Assembly: GCF_024749165.1 (NCBI RefSeq)
Contig: NZ_CP087190.1
Coordinates: 1,758,001-1,822,000 of the forward strand
Length of the DNA: 64,000 nt
Reading direction: 5' to 3'
From: Pseudomonas sp. B21-023
GTDB lineage: Bacteria > Pseudomonadota > Gammaproteobacteria > Pseudomonadales > Pseudomonadaceae
The notes under the pieces are model-generated. The model searched no databases and was not told where the DNA came from. It saw nothing but the letters and a program-made list of their open reading frames with translations. Below, one piece after another: positions 38,401 to 47,789 of the stretch (positions are counted from its first letter, which is position 1; each line of letters begins with the position of its first letter). The position numbers and the translations under genes were made by a program.

Positions 38401-39053
38401 AGGTCGTTGTGAACCTCGCCGGTTTCCCGAGCCTTGCTGAACGCGCGCTGGCCGAGGCGGGTGTAGATCGCCGTATTGGTGAGCTTTTCCAGCAACTCGC
38501 TGCGCTCACGGTCGTCGGCCTTGAGGAACGCGCCGAACTCGCTCTGGGCGAGCATCACTGCACGTGTGAACTGCTCGAAGTTCAGGCCCAGGCGAGCCTC
38601 GACCAGTTGCTTGTATTCGTTCTTGCCACTACCCAGCAACTGCTCGCTGTCCAGGTCGTAGAGGCTCTGGCGGCTGTTCTGTAGCTTGCCGGTGGCTTTC
38701 TCGCGGGCGCGGTTGGCTTCCCAGCGGGCACGGTAGCGGCAGCCGTCGATGCCGATGAAATCCACTTCGGCAAAGCCGCTGCCGGTACCTCGGCGTAGCA
38801 GGTTGCGTGGATCGGAGGTGGGGATCTCGCCGTCGGCATCCGGCACCTTGGCTTCCCGGGCGATATCGTTCAGCCGTGGCACGTTGCCGAACAGGGCCAG
38901 GCACAGGGCGTCGAGCAACGTGCTCTTGCCGGCTCCGGTCGGCCCGGTGATGGCGAACAATCCGGCGCTGGCCAGGGGCTCGGCGGTGAAGTCTATGTCG
39001 AGGGGGCCGGCAAGGGAGGCCAGGTTCTTCAGGCGGATGGCGAGAATCTTCAT
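35409..39053 (-). CDS. sbcC: Exonuclease SbcCD subunit C (SMC-like ATPase)
   Basis: SbcC is the Rad50-like ATPase of the SbcCD nuclease, which cuts DNA hairpins and blocked ends. The 1214-residue protein has Walker A at the N-terminus (GPTGAGKSTLLDALCLALFG), two very long Gln/Leu-rich coiled coils, the CPVC zinc hook near residue 605, and the ABC signature plus Walker B near the end (LSGGETFLVSLALALGLA; ESLFIDEGFGSLD). Its start overlaps sbcD by 4 bp. SbcCD is the enzyme that attacks long palindromes such as those found elsewhere in this window. Confidence 0.97.
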   Translation of the reverse strand: MKILAIRLKNLASLAGPLDIDFTAEPLASAGLFAITGPTGAGKSTLLDALCLALFGNVPRLNDIAREAKVPDADGEIPTSDPRNLLRRGTGSGFAEVDFIGIDGCRYRARWEANRAREKATGKLQNSRQSLYDLDSEQLLGSGKNEYKQLVEARLGLNFEQFTRAVMLAQSEFGAFLKADDRERSELLEKLTNTAIYTRLGQRAFSKARETGEVHNDLKRQAEHLLPMDAEARATLDQELEQAQQQFKAEQARQRLLEQQRTWFEEQQRLQVQHHEAGTALQAAEQAWQQLAEQRVDLQRLERLAPQRHQFHRQQHLAAQLAPVQADIDQQQRQQSDLQQNIDTQQQALEAARQHLARQQALQGDNAPRLRQAFAAQGDIARLDKDLAAQREACNQAEQEASAGQQQLQQLEDHQQRSQQQLSQIDAALAESQHLGGLADAWQAYLPQLKQVMLIGGRLAKGREELPGLQAQASQANAQLQAQREHFELLFREAGAEPHALAEQVDLLGAMLQDNRKQQRAVEELSRLHGREQELRQALAALRERQQQAMQRRQQLIGEGTAAKAELESAEQALTLTRQLLERQRLARNTSVEELRAQLRDGEPCPVCGSAEHPFHQPEALLHSLGRHDQAEEEAAHKQVEQLNGKLVELRTELGVVNAQLKDYQQQQQQLGEQLQPVIEQVQAHALWPALAPQDDAARGKWLDGQLRRLGEEIERDEKRQGALLTLQKDAARLTQQLQTAGEAQQQAQRHLDQQHQALAADAQQLEQSLDGLGSVLPQDILQALRDDPANAFISLDQQIAQRRQQLDLRKDEQEELQARQVQLDKLRDQQQTRLQGQQQLQQKLAVLDEQHQQARATLSELLGEQPSAEAWQQHMDSLLEQARTAEADSVQHLQALHTQSVQLAADLKANQQRQQALEQEHQQLQGEIAHWRSAHPELDDAGLDRLLAIDDAQLGELRQHLQTAEKSIEQGRVLLQEREQRLQQHASQAHGELPVEELEQALSELQQQLAVQEQCCAELRARQADDQRRQHASQALAEQIEQAYQQWQRWARLNALIGSASGDVFRKIAQGYNLDLLLHHANSQLRQLAKRYRLKRGGSALGLLVLDTEMGDELRSVHSLSGGETFLVSLALALGLASMASSTLRIESLFIDEGFGSLDPESLQLAMDALDGLQAQGRKVAVISHVQEMHERIPVQIKVRRQGNGLSDVEVCG

Positions 39054-40288
39054 GGTCGTTCCTCTTCTTGCAGCACGTCCTGCAACAGCTCGGCAAAGTC
39101 GGCCAGGGCCTGTTCGTCGACGGGGTTGCCGTACTGTTGCTGCCAGGCACGGCTGAACAGGTCCTGCGGGGTCAGCTGGGCCAGTTCGACAAAGGCTTGT
39201 TCATCCTCCTCCTGGCGCCCGGCGCCGGCATACTCGGCGCTGATGCGCACCAGGCGCACAGCCTTGCCCTGCAGGGCTGTCTCGATCTGCTGGCGCAGGT
39301 CGGGCTGCGGCTCGTCCAGGCTTACCCGCACCTCCAGCCAGGGTTGGCGGTTGGGGTCCTCGAGCAGGTCGATCACCGGCAACTGCCCCAGTTGTTCGAG
39401 CAACTCGCCCAGTGGTGCCGGGCCGACCCGCTGCAGGGCCACGGCACGCGGCACCGGGCGCGGCTCGACGCTGACCAGGTCGGTGCCCTCCAGCTCCACT
39501 TCTAGCACCTGGTGCGGGTAGTTGATCTCGGCGAACGACAGCGGGATCGGCGCGCCGCTGTAGCGGATGCGATCCTCGCGGTTGACCTTCTGCGGCTTGT
39601 GCAGATGACCCAGGGCGACATAGCTGATGGCCTTGTCGAACAGCCGCGCTGGCAGCGCCTCGGCATTGCCGATGATCAGGCTGCGTTCGGAGTCTTCCGA
39701 GATGCTGCCGCCGGCCATGTGCGCATGGCTGATGGCGACCAGCGCCTGGCCCTTCTTGCGTTTCTTCTGCGCCGCCGCGATCAACTGCTCGTGGACCTGG
39801 GTGATGCCCTGCAGGTAGTCGTCACCCAGCGCCGGCCCGGTGACTTCGGCGGGACGCAGGAAGGGCAGGGCCAGGCACCAGGCGCCGACCTTGCCGCGGG
39901 CGTTGGTCAGCGGGATCAGCAGGCGCTCGGCATCCAGCTGGCCTTCGTCGAGCCAGTGCACGCGGCCCAGGGCGTGGGTGCGCAGGCGGCGCATCAGTGG
40001 CGCCGGCAGCTCGATGCGCGAGCCGGAGTCGTGGTTGCCAGCGATCATCACGATATCCAGCTTGGGCTGTTGCTCGTGGGCCTGGACGATGAAGTCGTAG
40101 AGGCGCTCCTGGGCTTTGACCGGCGGATTGACGGTGTCGAAGATGTCGCCTGCGATCAGCAGCGCGTCGGGCTGGCGCAAGCGCAACTGGCCGAGCAGCC
40201 AGTCGAGGAAGCAGGCGTGTTCGAAGTCGCGTTCCTGGCCGTGCAGGCTCTGGCCCAGGTGCCAGTCGGAGGTGTGAAACAGACGCAT
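39050..40288 (-). CDS. sbcD: Exonuclease SbcCD subunit D (Mre11-like nuclease)
   Basis: The nuclease partner of SbcC. The 412-residue protein has the five Mre11-type phosphoesterase motifs in order: HTSDWHLGQ, IAGDIFD, IAGNHDS, ISHAHM and GHLHKPQ. It is operonic with sbcC (ATGA overlap). A single REP lies between its start and the BatD gene upstream on the same strand. Confidence 0.97.
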   Translation of the reverse strand: MRLFHTSDWHLGQSLHGQERDFEHACFLDWLLGQLRLRQPDALLIAGDIFDTVNPPVKAQERLYDFIVQAHEQQPKLDIVMIAGNHDSGSRIELPAPLMRRLRTHALGRVHWLDEGQLDAERLLIPLTNARGKVGAWCLALPFLRPAEVTGPALGDDYLQGITQVHEQLIAAAQKKRKKGQALVAISHAHMAGGSISEDSERSLIIGNAEALPARLFDKAISYVALGHLHKPQKVNREDRIRYSGAPIPLSFAEINYPHQVLEVELEGTDLVSVEPRPVPRAVALQRVGPAPLGELLEQLGQLPVIDLLEDPNRQPWLEVRVSLDEPQPDLRQQIETALQGKAVRLVRISAEYAGAGRQEEDEQAFVELAQLTPQDLFSRAWQQQYGNPVDEQALADFAELLQDVLQEEERP

Positions 40289-40345
40289 GGAAGATCCGTA
40301 GGGTAAGCGGCAGGGGGCGTTTGGATTCGGGCGGTATGGTAACCC

Positions 40346-40380
40346 ATCGCGGACTTGTGGGAGCGGGCTTGGCCCGCGAT
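40346..40380. repeat. Single REP unit
   Basis: atcgcgg ... gagcgggcttggcccgcgat is a 35-bp REP-type imperfect hairpin in the 96-bp gap between batD and sbcD. Confidence 0.75.
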
Positions 40381-40384
40381 GAGG

Positions 40385-42010
40385 CTACTTGGGATACAGC
40401 GGTGGCAGGCTACTGGCCTCACCCGTTGGCGCCAGCACCTGCTCGGCCGGCGGTATGGCACCGATCGCCCGCCACAGCTCGTCGCCATGCCAATACTGGC
40501 CGCTCTCGCTGTACAACGCACCGTTCAACCCATCCAGCGCATCGGACAACGGCACGAAACGCGCCGCCATCTCGGCCAGGGTTTCCGGCTGCTGCCGCGC
40601 CCAGGCGTCCAGCGCCTGGCGGGTGGCCTGCGGGTCGTTGGCCTGGCAGGCGCGCTTGAGGTCGTCGAGCAGCGTGCGTGGGCTCGGGCCAGTCTGCGCC
40701 GCCCGCAGTACCGCCGGTTGCGAACGGGCGCGCCACCACAGGGTGAAACCGAGCAGGGTAGTCAGCGCCAGCACCAACGTCGCCAGTTGCCAGGGCCAGA
40801 GCAGGCCTGGGGCCATGTTGCTGTCGCCGGCCGGGGTGTCGGCGCTGAGCGCCGGATTGTCCTGCACGTTCAGGGTGCGTGCCGGCAGGCTGCTGTGCTC
40901 CAGGTGGTCCTCGCGGGTGTTCCACCAGGTCACCTCCAGCGCCGGCAGGGCCAGCTCGCCAGCGTGGGTCGGCACCAGCGCCTCGCGCTCTTCACGGTTG
41001 GCGACCATGCCGCGTTCGCCGATCTCGTTGCGCAGCAACGGCTGGTCGGGGTAGCGGCGCAGGCCGATTGCCTCGGTGGCCGGCAACGGCGGCAGCTGGG
41101 TGCTTGAAAGGCCTTCGGCGCGCACGCTGATGTTGCGGGTCAACGAGTCGCCGATCTGCGTCGGCTGGTTGTTCGGGTCGGGGTTCCAGTGTTCTTCAAG
41201 GGTCAGGCTGCGTGCCGGCAGCCAGGGGCGGTCGGCCGGGTAGCCGGCCGGGATGGGCTTGACCGTCAGGCGCAACGGCAGCGAACTGACCTGCACCTGG
41301 CGACCGACCCTTGGCGTGCCGGCGGGTTGCTCGCCATTGTCGGCTGCGGTGGCGGTGAAGCGCAGCGGCGGCACGTCAAGGTTGCCGCTTTGCTGGGGGT
41401 AGATGGCGTAGCGGGTCTCGATCACCCCATGGCGCACGCCGTTGATCTCTTTCTCGTAGGTGCGCGACTCGCCCAGCGGGTCGACCTTGGCGTTCTCCAG
41501 TTGCAGCGGGCTGAGGTTGCTGTCGTCGTACAGCGCCACCGAATGGTAGATGCGCAGGGTCAGCACGGCCTGGGCCTGGACATAGACCGCGCTGCTGTCC
41601 AGGGTGGCCTCGACGAACACTTGCGAGGCTGCGTCCGGGCGCTGGCTGTCGGCCTGCTGCACCTGCAGCTCGATGGCCTGGCTGCGTGACTGGCCCAGTT
41701 GCAGCTCGGGGATGCGCAGGCTGCCGCTGCGCCGGGGCAGCAGGGTGATGATCCAGCGGGTGCTGGCGCGGGTCTCGCCGTCGAGGGTGTGCAGGCTGTT
41801 GAGCTGGCGCGTGCCACGGACCTCGAAGTCGGGCTCAAGGGTGCGCAGGTCGGGCTTGCCGAACTGGGTCACGTCCTGGCTCTCGAGGGTGAGCTCCAGG
41901 GTTTCGCCGGCCTCGAGGCGCGTGCGGTCGACACTGGCCTGCAGGGTCGGTTCGGCCTGGGCCGCGAGGCTCCACAACAGGCCTAGGAGAAAGACGCCGA
42001 AGCGACTCAT
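40385..42010 (-). CDS. batD: BatD family protein
   Basis: BatD proteins are membrane-anchored partners of the MoxR-Bat system, which helps aerotolerance and stress survival in several bacteria; the chemistry is unknown. The 541-residue protein has an N-terminal signal (FGVFLLGLLWSLAAQA), several beta-sandwich repeats in the periplasm, a membrane helix (WQLATLVLALTTLLGFTLWW), and a cytoplasmic tail of about 100 residues. The start overlaps the batB-batC stop by 4 bp. It is the last gene of the operon. Confidence 0.9.
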   Translation of the reverse strand: MSRFGVFLLGLLWSLAAQAEPTLQASVDRTRLEAGETLELTLESQDVTQFGKPDLRTLEPDFEVRGTRQLNSLHTLDGETRASTRWIITLLPRRSGSLRIPELQLGQSRSQAIELQVQQADSQRPDAASQVFVEATLDSSAVYVQAQAVLTLRIYHSVALYDDSNLSPLQLENAKVDPLGESRTYEKEINGVRHGVIETRYAIYPQQSGNLDVPPLRFTATAADNGEQPAGTPRVGRQVQVSSLPLRLTVKPIPAGYPADRPWLPARSLTLEEHWNPDPNNQPTQIGDSLTRNISVRAEGLSSTQLPPLPATEAIGLRRYPDQPLLRNEIGERGMVANREEREALVPTHAGELALPALEVTWWNTREDHLEHSSLPARTLNVQDNPALSADTPAGDSNMAPGLLWPWQLATLVLALTTLLGFTLWWRARSQPAVLRAAQTGPSPRTLLDDLKRACQANDPQATRQALDAWARQQPETLAEMAARFVPLSDALDGLNGALYSESGQYWHGDELWRAIGAIPPAEQVLAPTGEASSLPPLYPK

Positions 42011-43725
42011 CGTGGGGTTTCCTGATGCAATTGCTGTTCATACCAGAATTTGCGCCGCAGCAGTTCCGCCGGATTATCGGGGATCTCCCGCAACCATTGT
42101 TCCAGGGCCTGGCGCTGTTCGGCGTCGAGGCTGGTGGAGAGCGGCCGCTGGGGCGGCTGGGTGATGCTGTCTTCATCGCCGCCGGCAGTGCCGGACGGAG
42201 CCTGGGAGTTGCCCTGGCTGTCACCGTTCTGCTGGCCTTGTGCCGGGTTGTCGCTGTCCGGCGAGCCCTGGGCTTGGCTGCTGGTCGAGCTGCTGTTGCC
42301 TTCGGTCTCGTTGCCGGGCGTGTCCCGGGCATCGGCATTGTTCGGCTGTTCCTCGGCCTTGGCCTGGCGCTGTTGCAACAATTGCTGGACCAGCGCCTGG
42401 TTGTCCAGCGCCGCTTTCAGGTCGGGTTGACGCTCCAGTGCCTGTTCGTAAGCGTCCAGCGCCGCTTCCAGTTCGCCGGCGCGGGCCAGGGCGTTACCTC
42501 GATTGTAGTGGGCGGCTGCCGTGCCGGCCTGGGCGAACGCGGCGGCGGCGCCTTCGAAGTCGCCGGCCTGGTACAGGGCCATGCCGCGCCACTGGCTGTC
42601 GGCGAAGTGCCGGGCGGCCTCGGCGGGGCGTTGCCGTTCCAGCAGGCGCTGGCCTTGCTGGTCGGGGCGCAGCCACAGGTCGTTGAACTCGAAGGCCTGG
42701 CTTGGCTGCGGCAGGGCCAGCAGCAACGGCAGGCAGAACAGCCAGCCACGTCGACCGGCGCAGGCGGCGAGCAGCAGCAAGGGCAGCAATAGCCAGTAGC
42801 CCTGGTCGGCCCAGCTGTCCAGTTGCAGGGTCTGGCCATCGTTGTGCAGCAAGCGTGGGTTGTCGAACAGGCCGAGGCCGCGCAGGTCGAGGTCGTCGAT
42901 GCGGGCATGGCGATAGCGCCCGCCGGTCGAGCCGATGAAGGACTTCAGCGAGGCGCTGTCCAGGCGCGGCAAAAGGATGCCGCCCTGGTCGTCCTTGAGG
43001 TACTCGCCATTGGCCTGGCGCACTGGCGCGCCCTCGGCGCTGCCGACGCCCAGCATCAGCAGGCTCGGGCCCTGGCGGCCAAGGGCCTGGCGTATGCCTT
43101 CGCGCTCAAGCTCGCTCAGCGACGCGCCGATCAGCAGCAGGCGGCCTTGGCCCAGGCCGCTCTGGGCCAGCAGGGCCAGGCCCTTGCGCACGGCCAGGTC
43201 GGCGCGCTGGCCGGGCTGCGGCATGATTGTCGGGTCGACGGCCTCGAGCAGGTTGCGCGTGGTGCCGAGGTCATCGGACAACGGCACCAGGGTGTGGGCG
43301 CTGCCGGCATAGACGATCAACGCGGTCTGGCTGTCGCGACGGTGATCGAGCAGGTCGAGGACCTTGCGTCTGGCCTGCTCCAGGCGGTTCGGCGCGCTGT
43401 CCTCGGCGAGCATCTGCGGCGTCAGTTCGAGCAGGATCACCAGCGGGTCGGCCGGGCGCTGGCGCGTTTCCTCGAGGCGTTGCCAGCTGGGGCCGAGCAG
43501 GGCCAGGACGATCAGCAGCCAGGCCACGCCCAGGGCGATCCACGGCAGCTTGCTGGTGCTGCCGCTGCCGCCGCCGAGCAGTACCGCGTGAAACGGCTGC
43601 GGCAGGATCAACTGCCAGCGTCCGGCGCGTTTGCGCCGGTGCCAGAGCTTGAACAGCAGCCAGCCAAGCAGTGGCAGTACCAGCAGCCAGAGCGGGCGCA
43701 GCCATTGCGGCCAGAGTTCGATCAT
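42007..43725 (-). CDS. Fused BatB-BatC protein (VWA domain plus TPR region)
   Basis: A 572-residue protein. It opens with two membrane helices around a basic loop (WLRPLWLLVLPLLGWLLFKL, LPWIALGVAWLLIVLALLG), then a von Willebrand A-type domain (residues 90-290), a further membrane segment (LLLPLLLLAACAG), and a TPR region (AAHYNRGNALARAGELEAAL) with a long Asn/Ser/Gln/Gly-rich tail. The VWA metal site is degraded: the usual DxSxS reads LLELTPQMLAE. In other species BatB and BatC are separate. I start it at ATG 43725; the frame to 43830 is upstream shadow. Overlaps batA by 4 bp. Confidence 0.88.
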   Translation of the reverse strand: MIELWPQWLRPLWLLVLPLLGWLLFKLWHRRKRAGRWQLILPQPFHAVLLGGGSGSTSKLPWIALGVAWLLIVLALLGPSWQRLEETRQRPADPLVILLELTPQMLAEDSAPNRLEQARRKVLDLLDHRRDSQTALIVYAGSAHTLVPLSDDLGTTRNLLEAVDPTIMPQPGQRADLAVRKGLALLAQSGLGQGRLLLIGASLSELEREGIRQALGRQGPSLLMLGVGSAEGAPVRQANGEYLKDDQGGILLPRLDSASLKSFIGSTGGRYRHARIDDLDLRGLGLFDNPRLLHNDGQTLQLDSWADQGYWLLLPLLLLAACAGRRGWLFCLPLLLALPQPSQAFEFNDLWLRPDQQGQRLLERQRPAEAARHFADSQWRGMALYQAGDFEGAAAAFAQAGTAAAHYNRGNALARAGELEAALDAYEQALERQPDLKAALDNQALVQQLLQQRQAKAEEQPNNADARDTPGNETEGNSSSTSSQAQGSPDSDNPAQGQQNGDSQGNSQAPSGTAGGDEDSITQPPQRPLSTSLDAEQRQALEQWLREIPDNPAELLRRKFWYEQQLHQETPR

Positions 43726-44798
43726 CGCCGCCTCCTCAGGCGCAGGCGTTTGAGGCGCTGTCGCCATTCCGGGTGGGGCTGCAGGAAGCGCGGTTTGCGC
43801 AGCAGGCGTTGCAGCAGGTTGTCCGGCCACTGCACGGCCACCACCAGCAGCACGCTGAGCAGCAGCGCCAGGGCCAGTGGCCAGGCGTACAGCTCATGGG
43901 CGGTGCGGGCCTGGGTCGGCTGCTGGGCCACTGGCTCGAGCTGGTCCAGGGTGTCGCCGATGGCACCCAGTTCGGCGCCGTCGTGGGCGCGGAAGTAGCT
44001 GCCGTGCGTGATTTCGGCGATCTCCCTGAGCGCGGCTTCGTCCAGGTCCAGGCTTGGGTTCAGCCCCAGCAGCCCCGGCGTGCCGCTGGCCTCGGGGTTG
44101 GCGCCGATGCCAACGGTGTAGATGCGCACGCCTTCCTGGGCCGCCAGGCGGGCGGCAGTCAGCGGGTGGATCTGCCCGCCGTTGTTGGCGCCGTCGGTGA
44201 TCAGGATCAGCACCCGGCTCTGCGCCGGGCGCTGGCGCAGGCGTTTGACGGCCAGGCCAATGGCGTCGCCGATGGCGGTGTTCTTGCCGGCGATGCCGAT
44301 CTGCGCTTCGTCGAGGAAGGTGCGCACGGTGCGTCGGTCGAAGGTCAGCGGGGCCTGCAGGTAGGCCTGGCTGCCGAACAGGATCAGGCCGACGCGGTCG
44401 CCCTGGCGGTCTTGCAGGAAGTCGCCCATCAGCGCCTTGACCAGGTCCAGGCGGCTGATTTCGTCGTGTTGCCACTGCATGTCGGGGTAGTCCATGGAGC
44501 CCGACACGTCCACCGCCACCAGCAGGTCGCGGCCGCTGGCCGAGACCGGTACCGGGTCGCCCAGCCATTGCGGGCGCGCCGCGGCCAGCAACAGCAGCAA
44601 CCAGATCAGGATGAACGGCGCCTGCTGGCGCCAGGTTGGCAGGTTCAGGCGGGCACGGCGCCCGGCCAGGCCCTCGAGCTCGTCAAGGAAGCCGACCTTG
44701 AGCACCGGTTCGCCGCTGTCGGCTGCCGGCAGCAGCAGGCGCGCCAGCCAGGGCAGCGGCAACAGCAGGAAGATCCACGGCCAGGCCAGTTCAAACAT
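43722..44798 (-). CDS. batA: BatA-type VWA domain protein
   Basis: A 358-residue membrane protein with N-terminal helices (PWIFLLLPLPWLARLLL), a VWA domain with an intact MIDAS site (VAVDVSGSMD, later ITDGANNGG), and a C-terminal membrane helix (LYAWPLALALLLSVLLVVAV). It pairs with the degraded-VWA protein downstream. Its start overlaps the DUF4381 gene's stop by 8 bp. Confidence 0.92.
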   Translation of the reverse strand: MFELAWPWIFLLLPLPWLARLLLPAADSGEPVLKVGFLDELEGLAGRRARLNLPTWRQQAPFILIWLLLLLAAARPQWLGDPVPVSASGRDLLVAVDVSGSMDYPDMQWQHDEISRLDLVKALMGDFLQDRQGDRVGLILFGSQAYLQAPLTFDRRTVRTFLDEAQIGIAGKNTAIGDAIGLAVKRLRQRPAQSRVLILITDGANNGGQIHPLTAARLAAQEGVRIYTVGIGANPEASGTPGLLGLNPSLDLDEAALREIAEITHGSYFRAHDGAELGAIGDTLDQLEPVAQQPTQARTAHELYAWPLALALLLSVLLVVAVQWPDNLLQRLLRKPRFLQPHPEWRQRLKRLRLRRRR

Positions 44799-45285
44799 GC
44801 TTGCGGATCCAGGTTTCGACCGCCTGGGCGAGCCCGGCGATGGCCTTGTCGTCGAGCTTGCACTCGGGCTTGTAGGCGCCTTCGACCAGCACCATCCAGC
44901 GGGTCAGGCCGGCGGCCGGGCAGCGGTTGTCGAGAAACGCCAGCCATTGCCGGCCATTGAGGGTGTGGCTGTTGGCCCCCGGGTAGTGATTACGGCACAG
45001 ACGTTTGAGCAGGGCGTTGATCTGCTGCAGCCAGGCCCCGGCGGGCGCCCCGTCATAGGGACGCGGCAGGCGCGCCAGTTCGGCCAGGGCCTCGACGCGG
45101 ATTGGGTCCAGCGGCAGTTCGGCGCGCACTACCTTGCGCTTGCCCGGGCGCCAGTGGCGCAGGCGCCAGGCGCCCCAGCCGAGCAAGGGCAGCATGGCCA
45201 GCAGCAGCCACCAGCCGGGCGCGGGCGGCCACAGGCCGATGGCGGGTGGCGCGATCAGCGGCTGCAGCTGGTCCAGCGGGTTCAT
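44791..45285 (-). CDS. DUF4381 protein of the Bat cluster
   Basis: A 164-residue protein with a Pro-rich N-terminus (LQPLIAPPAIGLWPPAPGW), one membrane helix (WWLLLAMLPLLGWGAWRL) and a basic then helical cytoplasmic domain. It belongs to the DUF4381 family regularly found between DUF58 and VWA genes in these clusters. Function unknown. Overlaps its neighbours by 8 bp (batA) and 4 bp (DUF58). Confidence 0.88.
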   Translation of the reverse strand: MNPLDQLQPLIAPPAIGLWPPAPGWWLLLAMLPLLGWGAWRLRHWRPGKRKVVRAELPLDPIRVEALAELARLPRPYDGAPAGAWLQQINALLKRLCRNHYPGANSHTLNGRQWLAFLDNRCPAAGLTRWMVLVEGAYKPECKLDDKAIAGLAQAVETWIRKHV

Positions 45286-46226
45286 TTCGCGCCTCCCAGG
45301 CGCTGTGCATTCAGGTACTCACGCAACTGCTCGATCATCTCGCTCTGGGTGCTCAGCGGCATCAGCACCACGCGCAGTTTCTGCGCCAGCAGCTCCCAGC
45401 GCTCGATGCGCGCCTCGGCCTGCTGGCGGTAGGCCTGGCGCAGGTTGGCGTCGAGGGTATCGAGCTCCAGCTGCGCGCCGCGCTGGGCGAAGCGCAGCAG
45501 GCCGGCGGCGGGCAGGGCGTGATCGAGCGGGTCACTGACCGGCATCAATAATACGTCGCAGTGGCGCGAGAGCATGGCCAGGTGCTGCTCGACGCTGGCG
45601 CTGAGGGCGCGTTCGTCGCAGATGACGATGGCCAGGCTGCCTGGGCGCAATACCTCCCGTGCCCGGCGCAGGGCCAGGCCCAGGCTGTCGGCCTGGGGCT
45701 GGGCCTCGGTATGCAGGGCCTGGTTGATCTTGGCCAGGCGGTTGAGCAGTTGCAGCAGGCTCTGCTTGCTGCGCCTGGGCTTGACCTCATGGTGCTCGTT
45801 GTCGCCGAACACCAGCCCGCCGATACGGTCGTTGTGGCCCAGTGCGGCCCAGCCGAACAGGGCGGCGGCCTGGGCCGCCAGCACCGACTTGAACATCAGC
45901 CCGGAGCCGAAGAACAGCCGCTGGCTCTGCTCGACCATGATGAAGATCGGCCGCTCGCGCTCTTCGTGGAAGAGCTTGGTGTGCGGCTCCTGGGTGCGCG
46001 CGGTGACGCGCCAGTCGATGTTGCGCACATCGTCGCCGGCCTGGTAGACCCGCACCTGGTCGAAGTCCACCCCGCGGCCACGCAGTTTCGAGTGGTGCAG
46101 GCCCACCAGCGGGCTGCGTTGGCCGGGCCGGGAGAACAGCTGGATCTCGCGCACGCGGTGGCGCATGTCGATCAGGTCGGCCAGGCCGATGCGGATGCCG
46201 GGTTCGGCCAGCTGCGTGGTGGGCAT
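45282..46226 (-). CDS. DUF58 domain protein of the MoxR-Bat cluster
   Basis: A 314-residue soluble protein with the DUF58 core (GRGVDFDQVRVYQAGDDVRNID, DWRVTARTQEPHTKLF) and a VWA-like C-terminal half. Start at ATG 46226 (MPTTQLAEPGIRIG); the open frame to 46430 lies inside moxR. It follows moxR after 4 bp. DUF58 proteins are the standard partner of MoxR ATPases. Confidence 0.93.
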   Translation of the reverse strand: MPTTQLAEPGIRIGLADLIDMRHRVREIQLFSRPGQRSPLVGLHHSKLRGRGVDFDQVRVYQAGDDVRNIDWRVTARTQEPHTKLFHEERERPIFIMVEQSQRLFFGSGLMFKSVLAAQAAALFGWAALGHNDRIGGLVFGDNEHHEVKPRRSKQSLLQLLNRLAKINQALHTEAQPQADSLGLALRRAREVLRPGSLAIVICDERALSASVEQHLAMLSRHCDVLLMPVSDPLDHALPAAGLLRFAQRGAQLELDTLDANLRQAYRQQAEARIERWELLAQKLRVVLMPLSTQSEMIEQLREYLNAQRLGGAK

Positions 46227-46230
46227 GGGG

Positions 46231-47190
<960 letters not shown>

Positions 47191-47333
47191 CGTTGACGGT
47201 TCCTGGGGATGGGCCCTGGCGCGCTGGGAGCGGATGCCGGGCGAGGGGTGATACTTTAATCCATCCGGGGGGCCGGGGACCAATGGGGGTTTGCAAAAAA
47301 CGTGTAAAGGATGGGTTGGGGGAGCAAGACTGT

Positions 47334-47369
47334 CCCGATCCCGATCCCGATCCCGATCCCGATCCCGAT
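47334..47369. repeat. Tandem hexamer array CCCGAT x6
   Basis: Six perfect CCCGAT units, followed by cttgccgttgctcttgcttctaag at the unit boundary. The ttgcttctaag junction is shared with copy 1, although the array unit is different. Confidence 0.93.
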
Positions 47370-47399
47370 CTTGCCGTTGCTCTTGCTTCTAAGCGCGCA

Positions 47400-47672
47400 A
47401 TAGTTCAGGCGACACAAATTGCGACTTCAGGAGGCCGAACGGAGGGCTTGCGCAGGGAGGTGACGGGCATGGATGCCCGTCAAGCGCCGATCAGGCCATG
47501 GATGGCCCGTCGGCGCGTCCTCCCGGAGCGAGCCCGGAGTGAGGGGACCCCGGAGCGAAGCGTAGGGGCCGGATGATGGAGCGAGCGGTTTTTGCCTTCT
47601 TTTGCCCGCGTGCAAAAGAAGGTCGCCGTAAAGGCGAAAAGGTGACTGTGCGTCGACATGGCTAATGAATGC
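47400..47672 (+). repeat. Left structured unit of element copy 2
   Basis: Bases 47400-47571 are identical to 17391-17562. Mini-hairpin C (47595-47605 with 47612-47622) has an 11-bp stem of different sequence from copy 1 but perfect pairing. The invariant hairpin is at 47462-47481. Confidence 0.9.
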
Positions 47673-47701
47673 GCCTATAACTTTCAAAACACACGCTGTC
47701 A

Positions 47702-47761
47702 AAGTCAAAGTCAAAGTCAAAGTCAAAGTCAAAGTCAAAGTCAAAGTCAAAGTCAAAGTCA
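47702..47761. repeat. Central hexamer array AAGTCA x10
   Basis: Ten perfect AAGTCA units against three plus a variant in copy 1. Flanking spacer sequence (tataactt, aaaacacacgctgt) is conserved between copies. Confidence 0.95.
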
Positions 47762-47789
47762 ATCGGCGTCGGTTTTTATAGTTGTAAGT

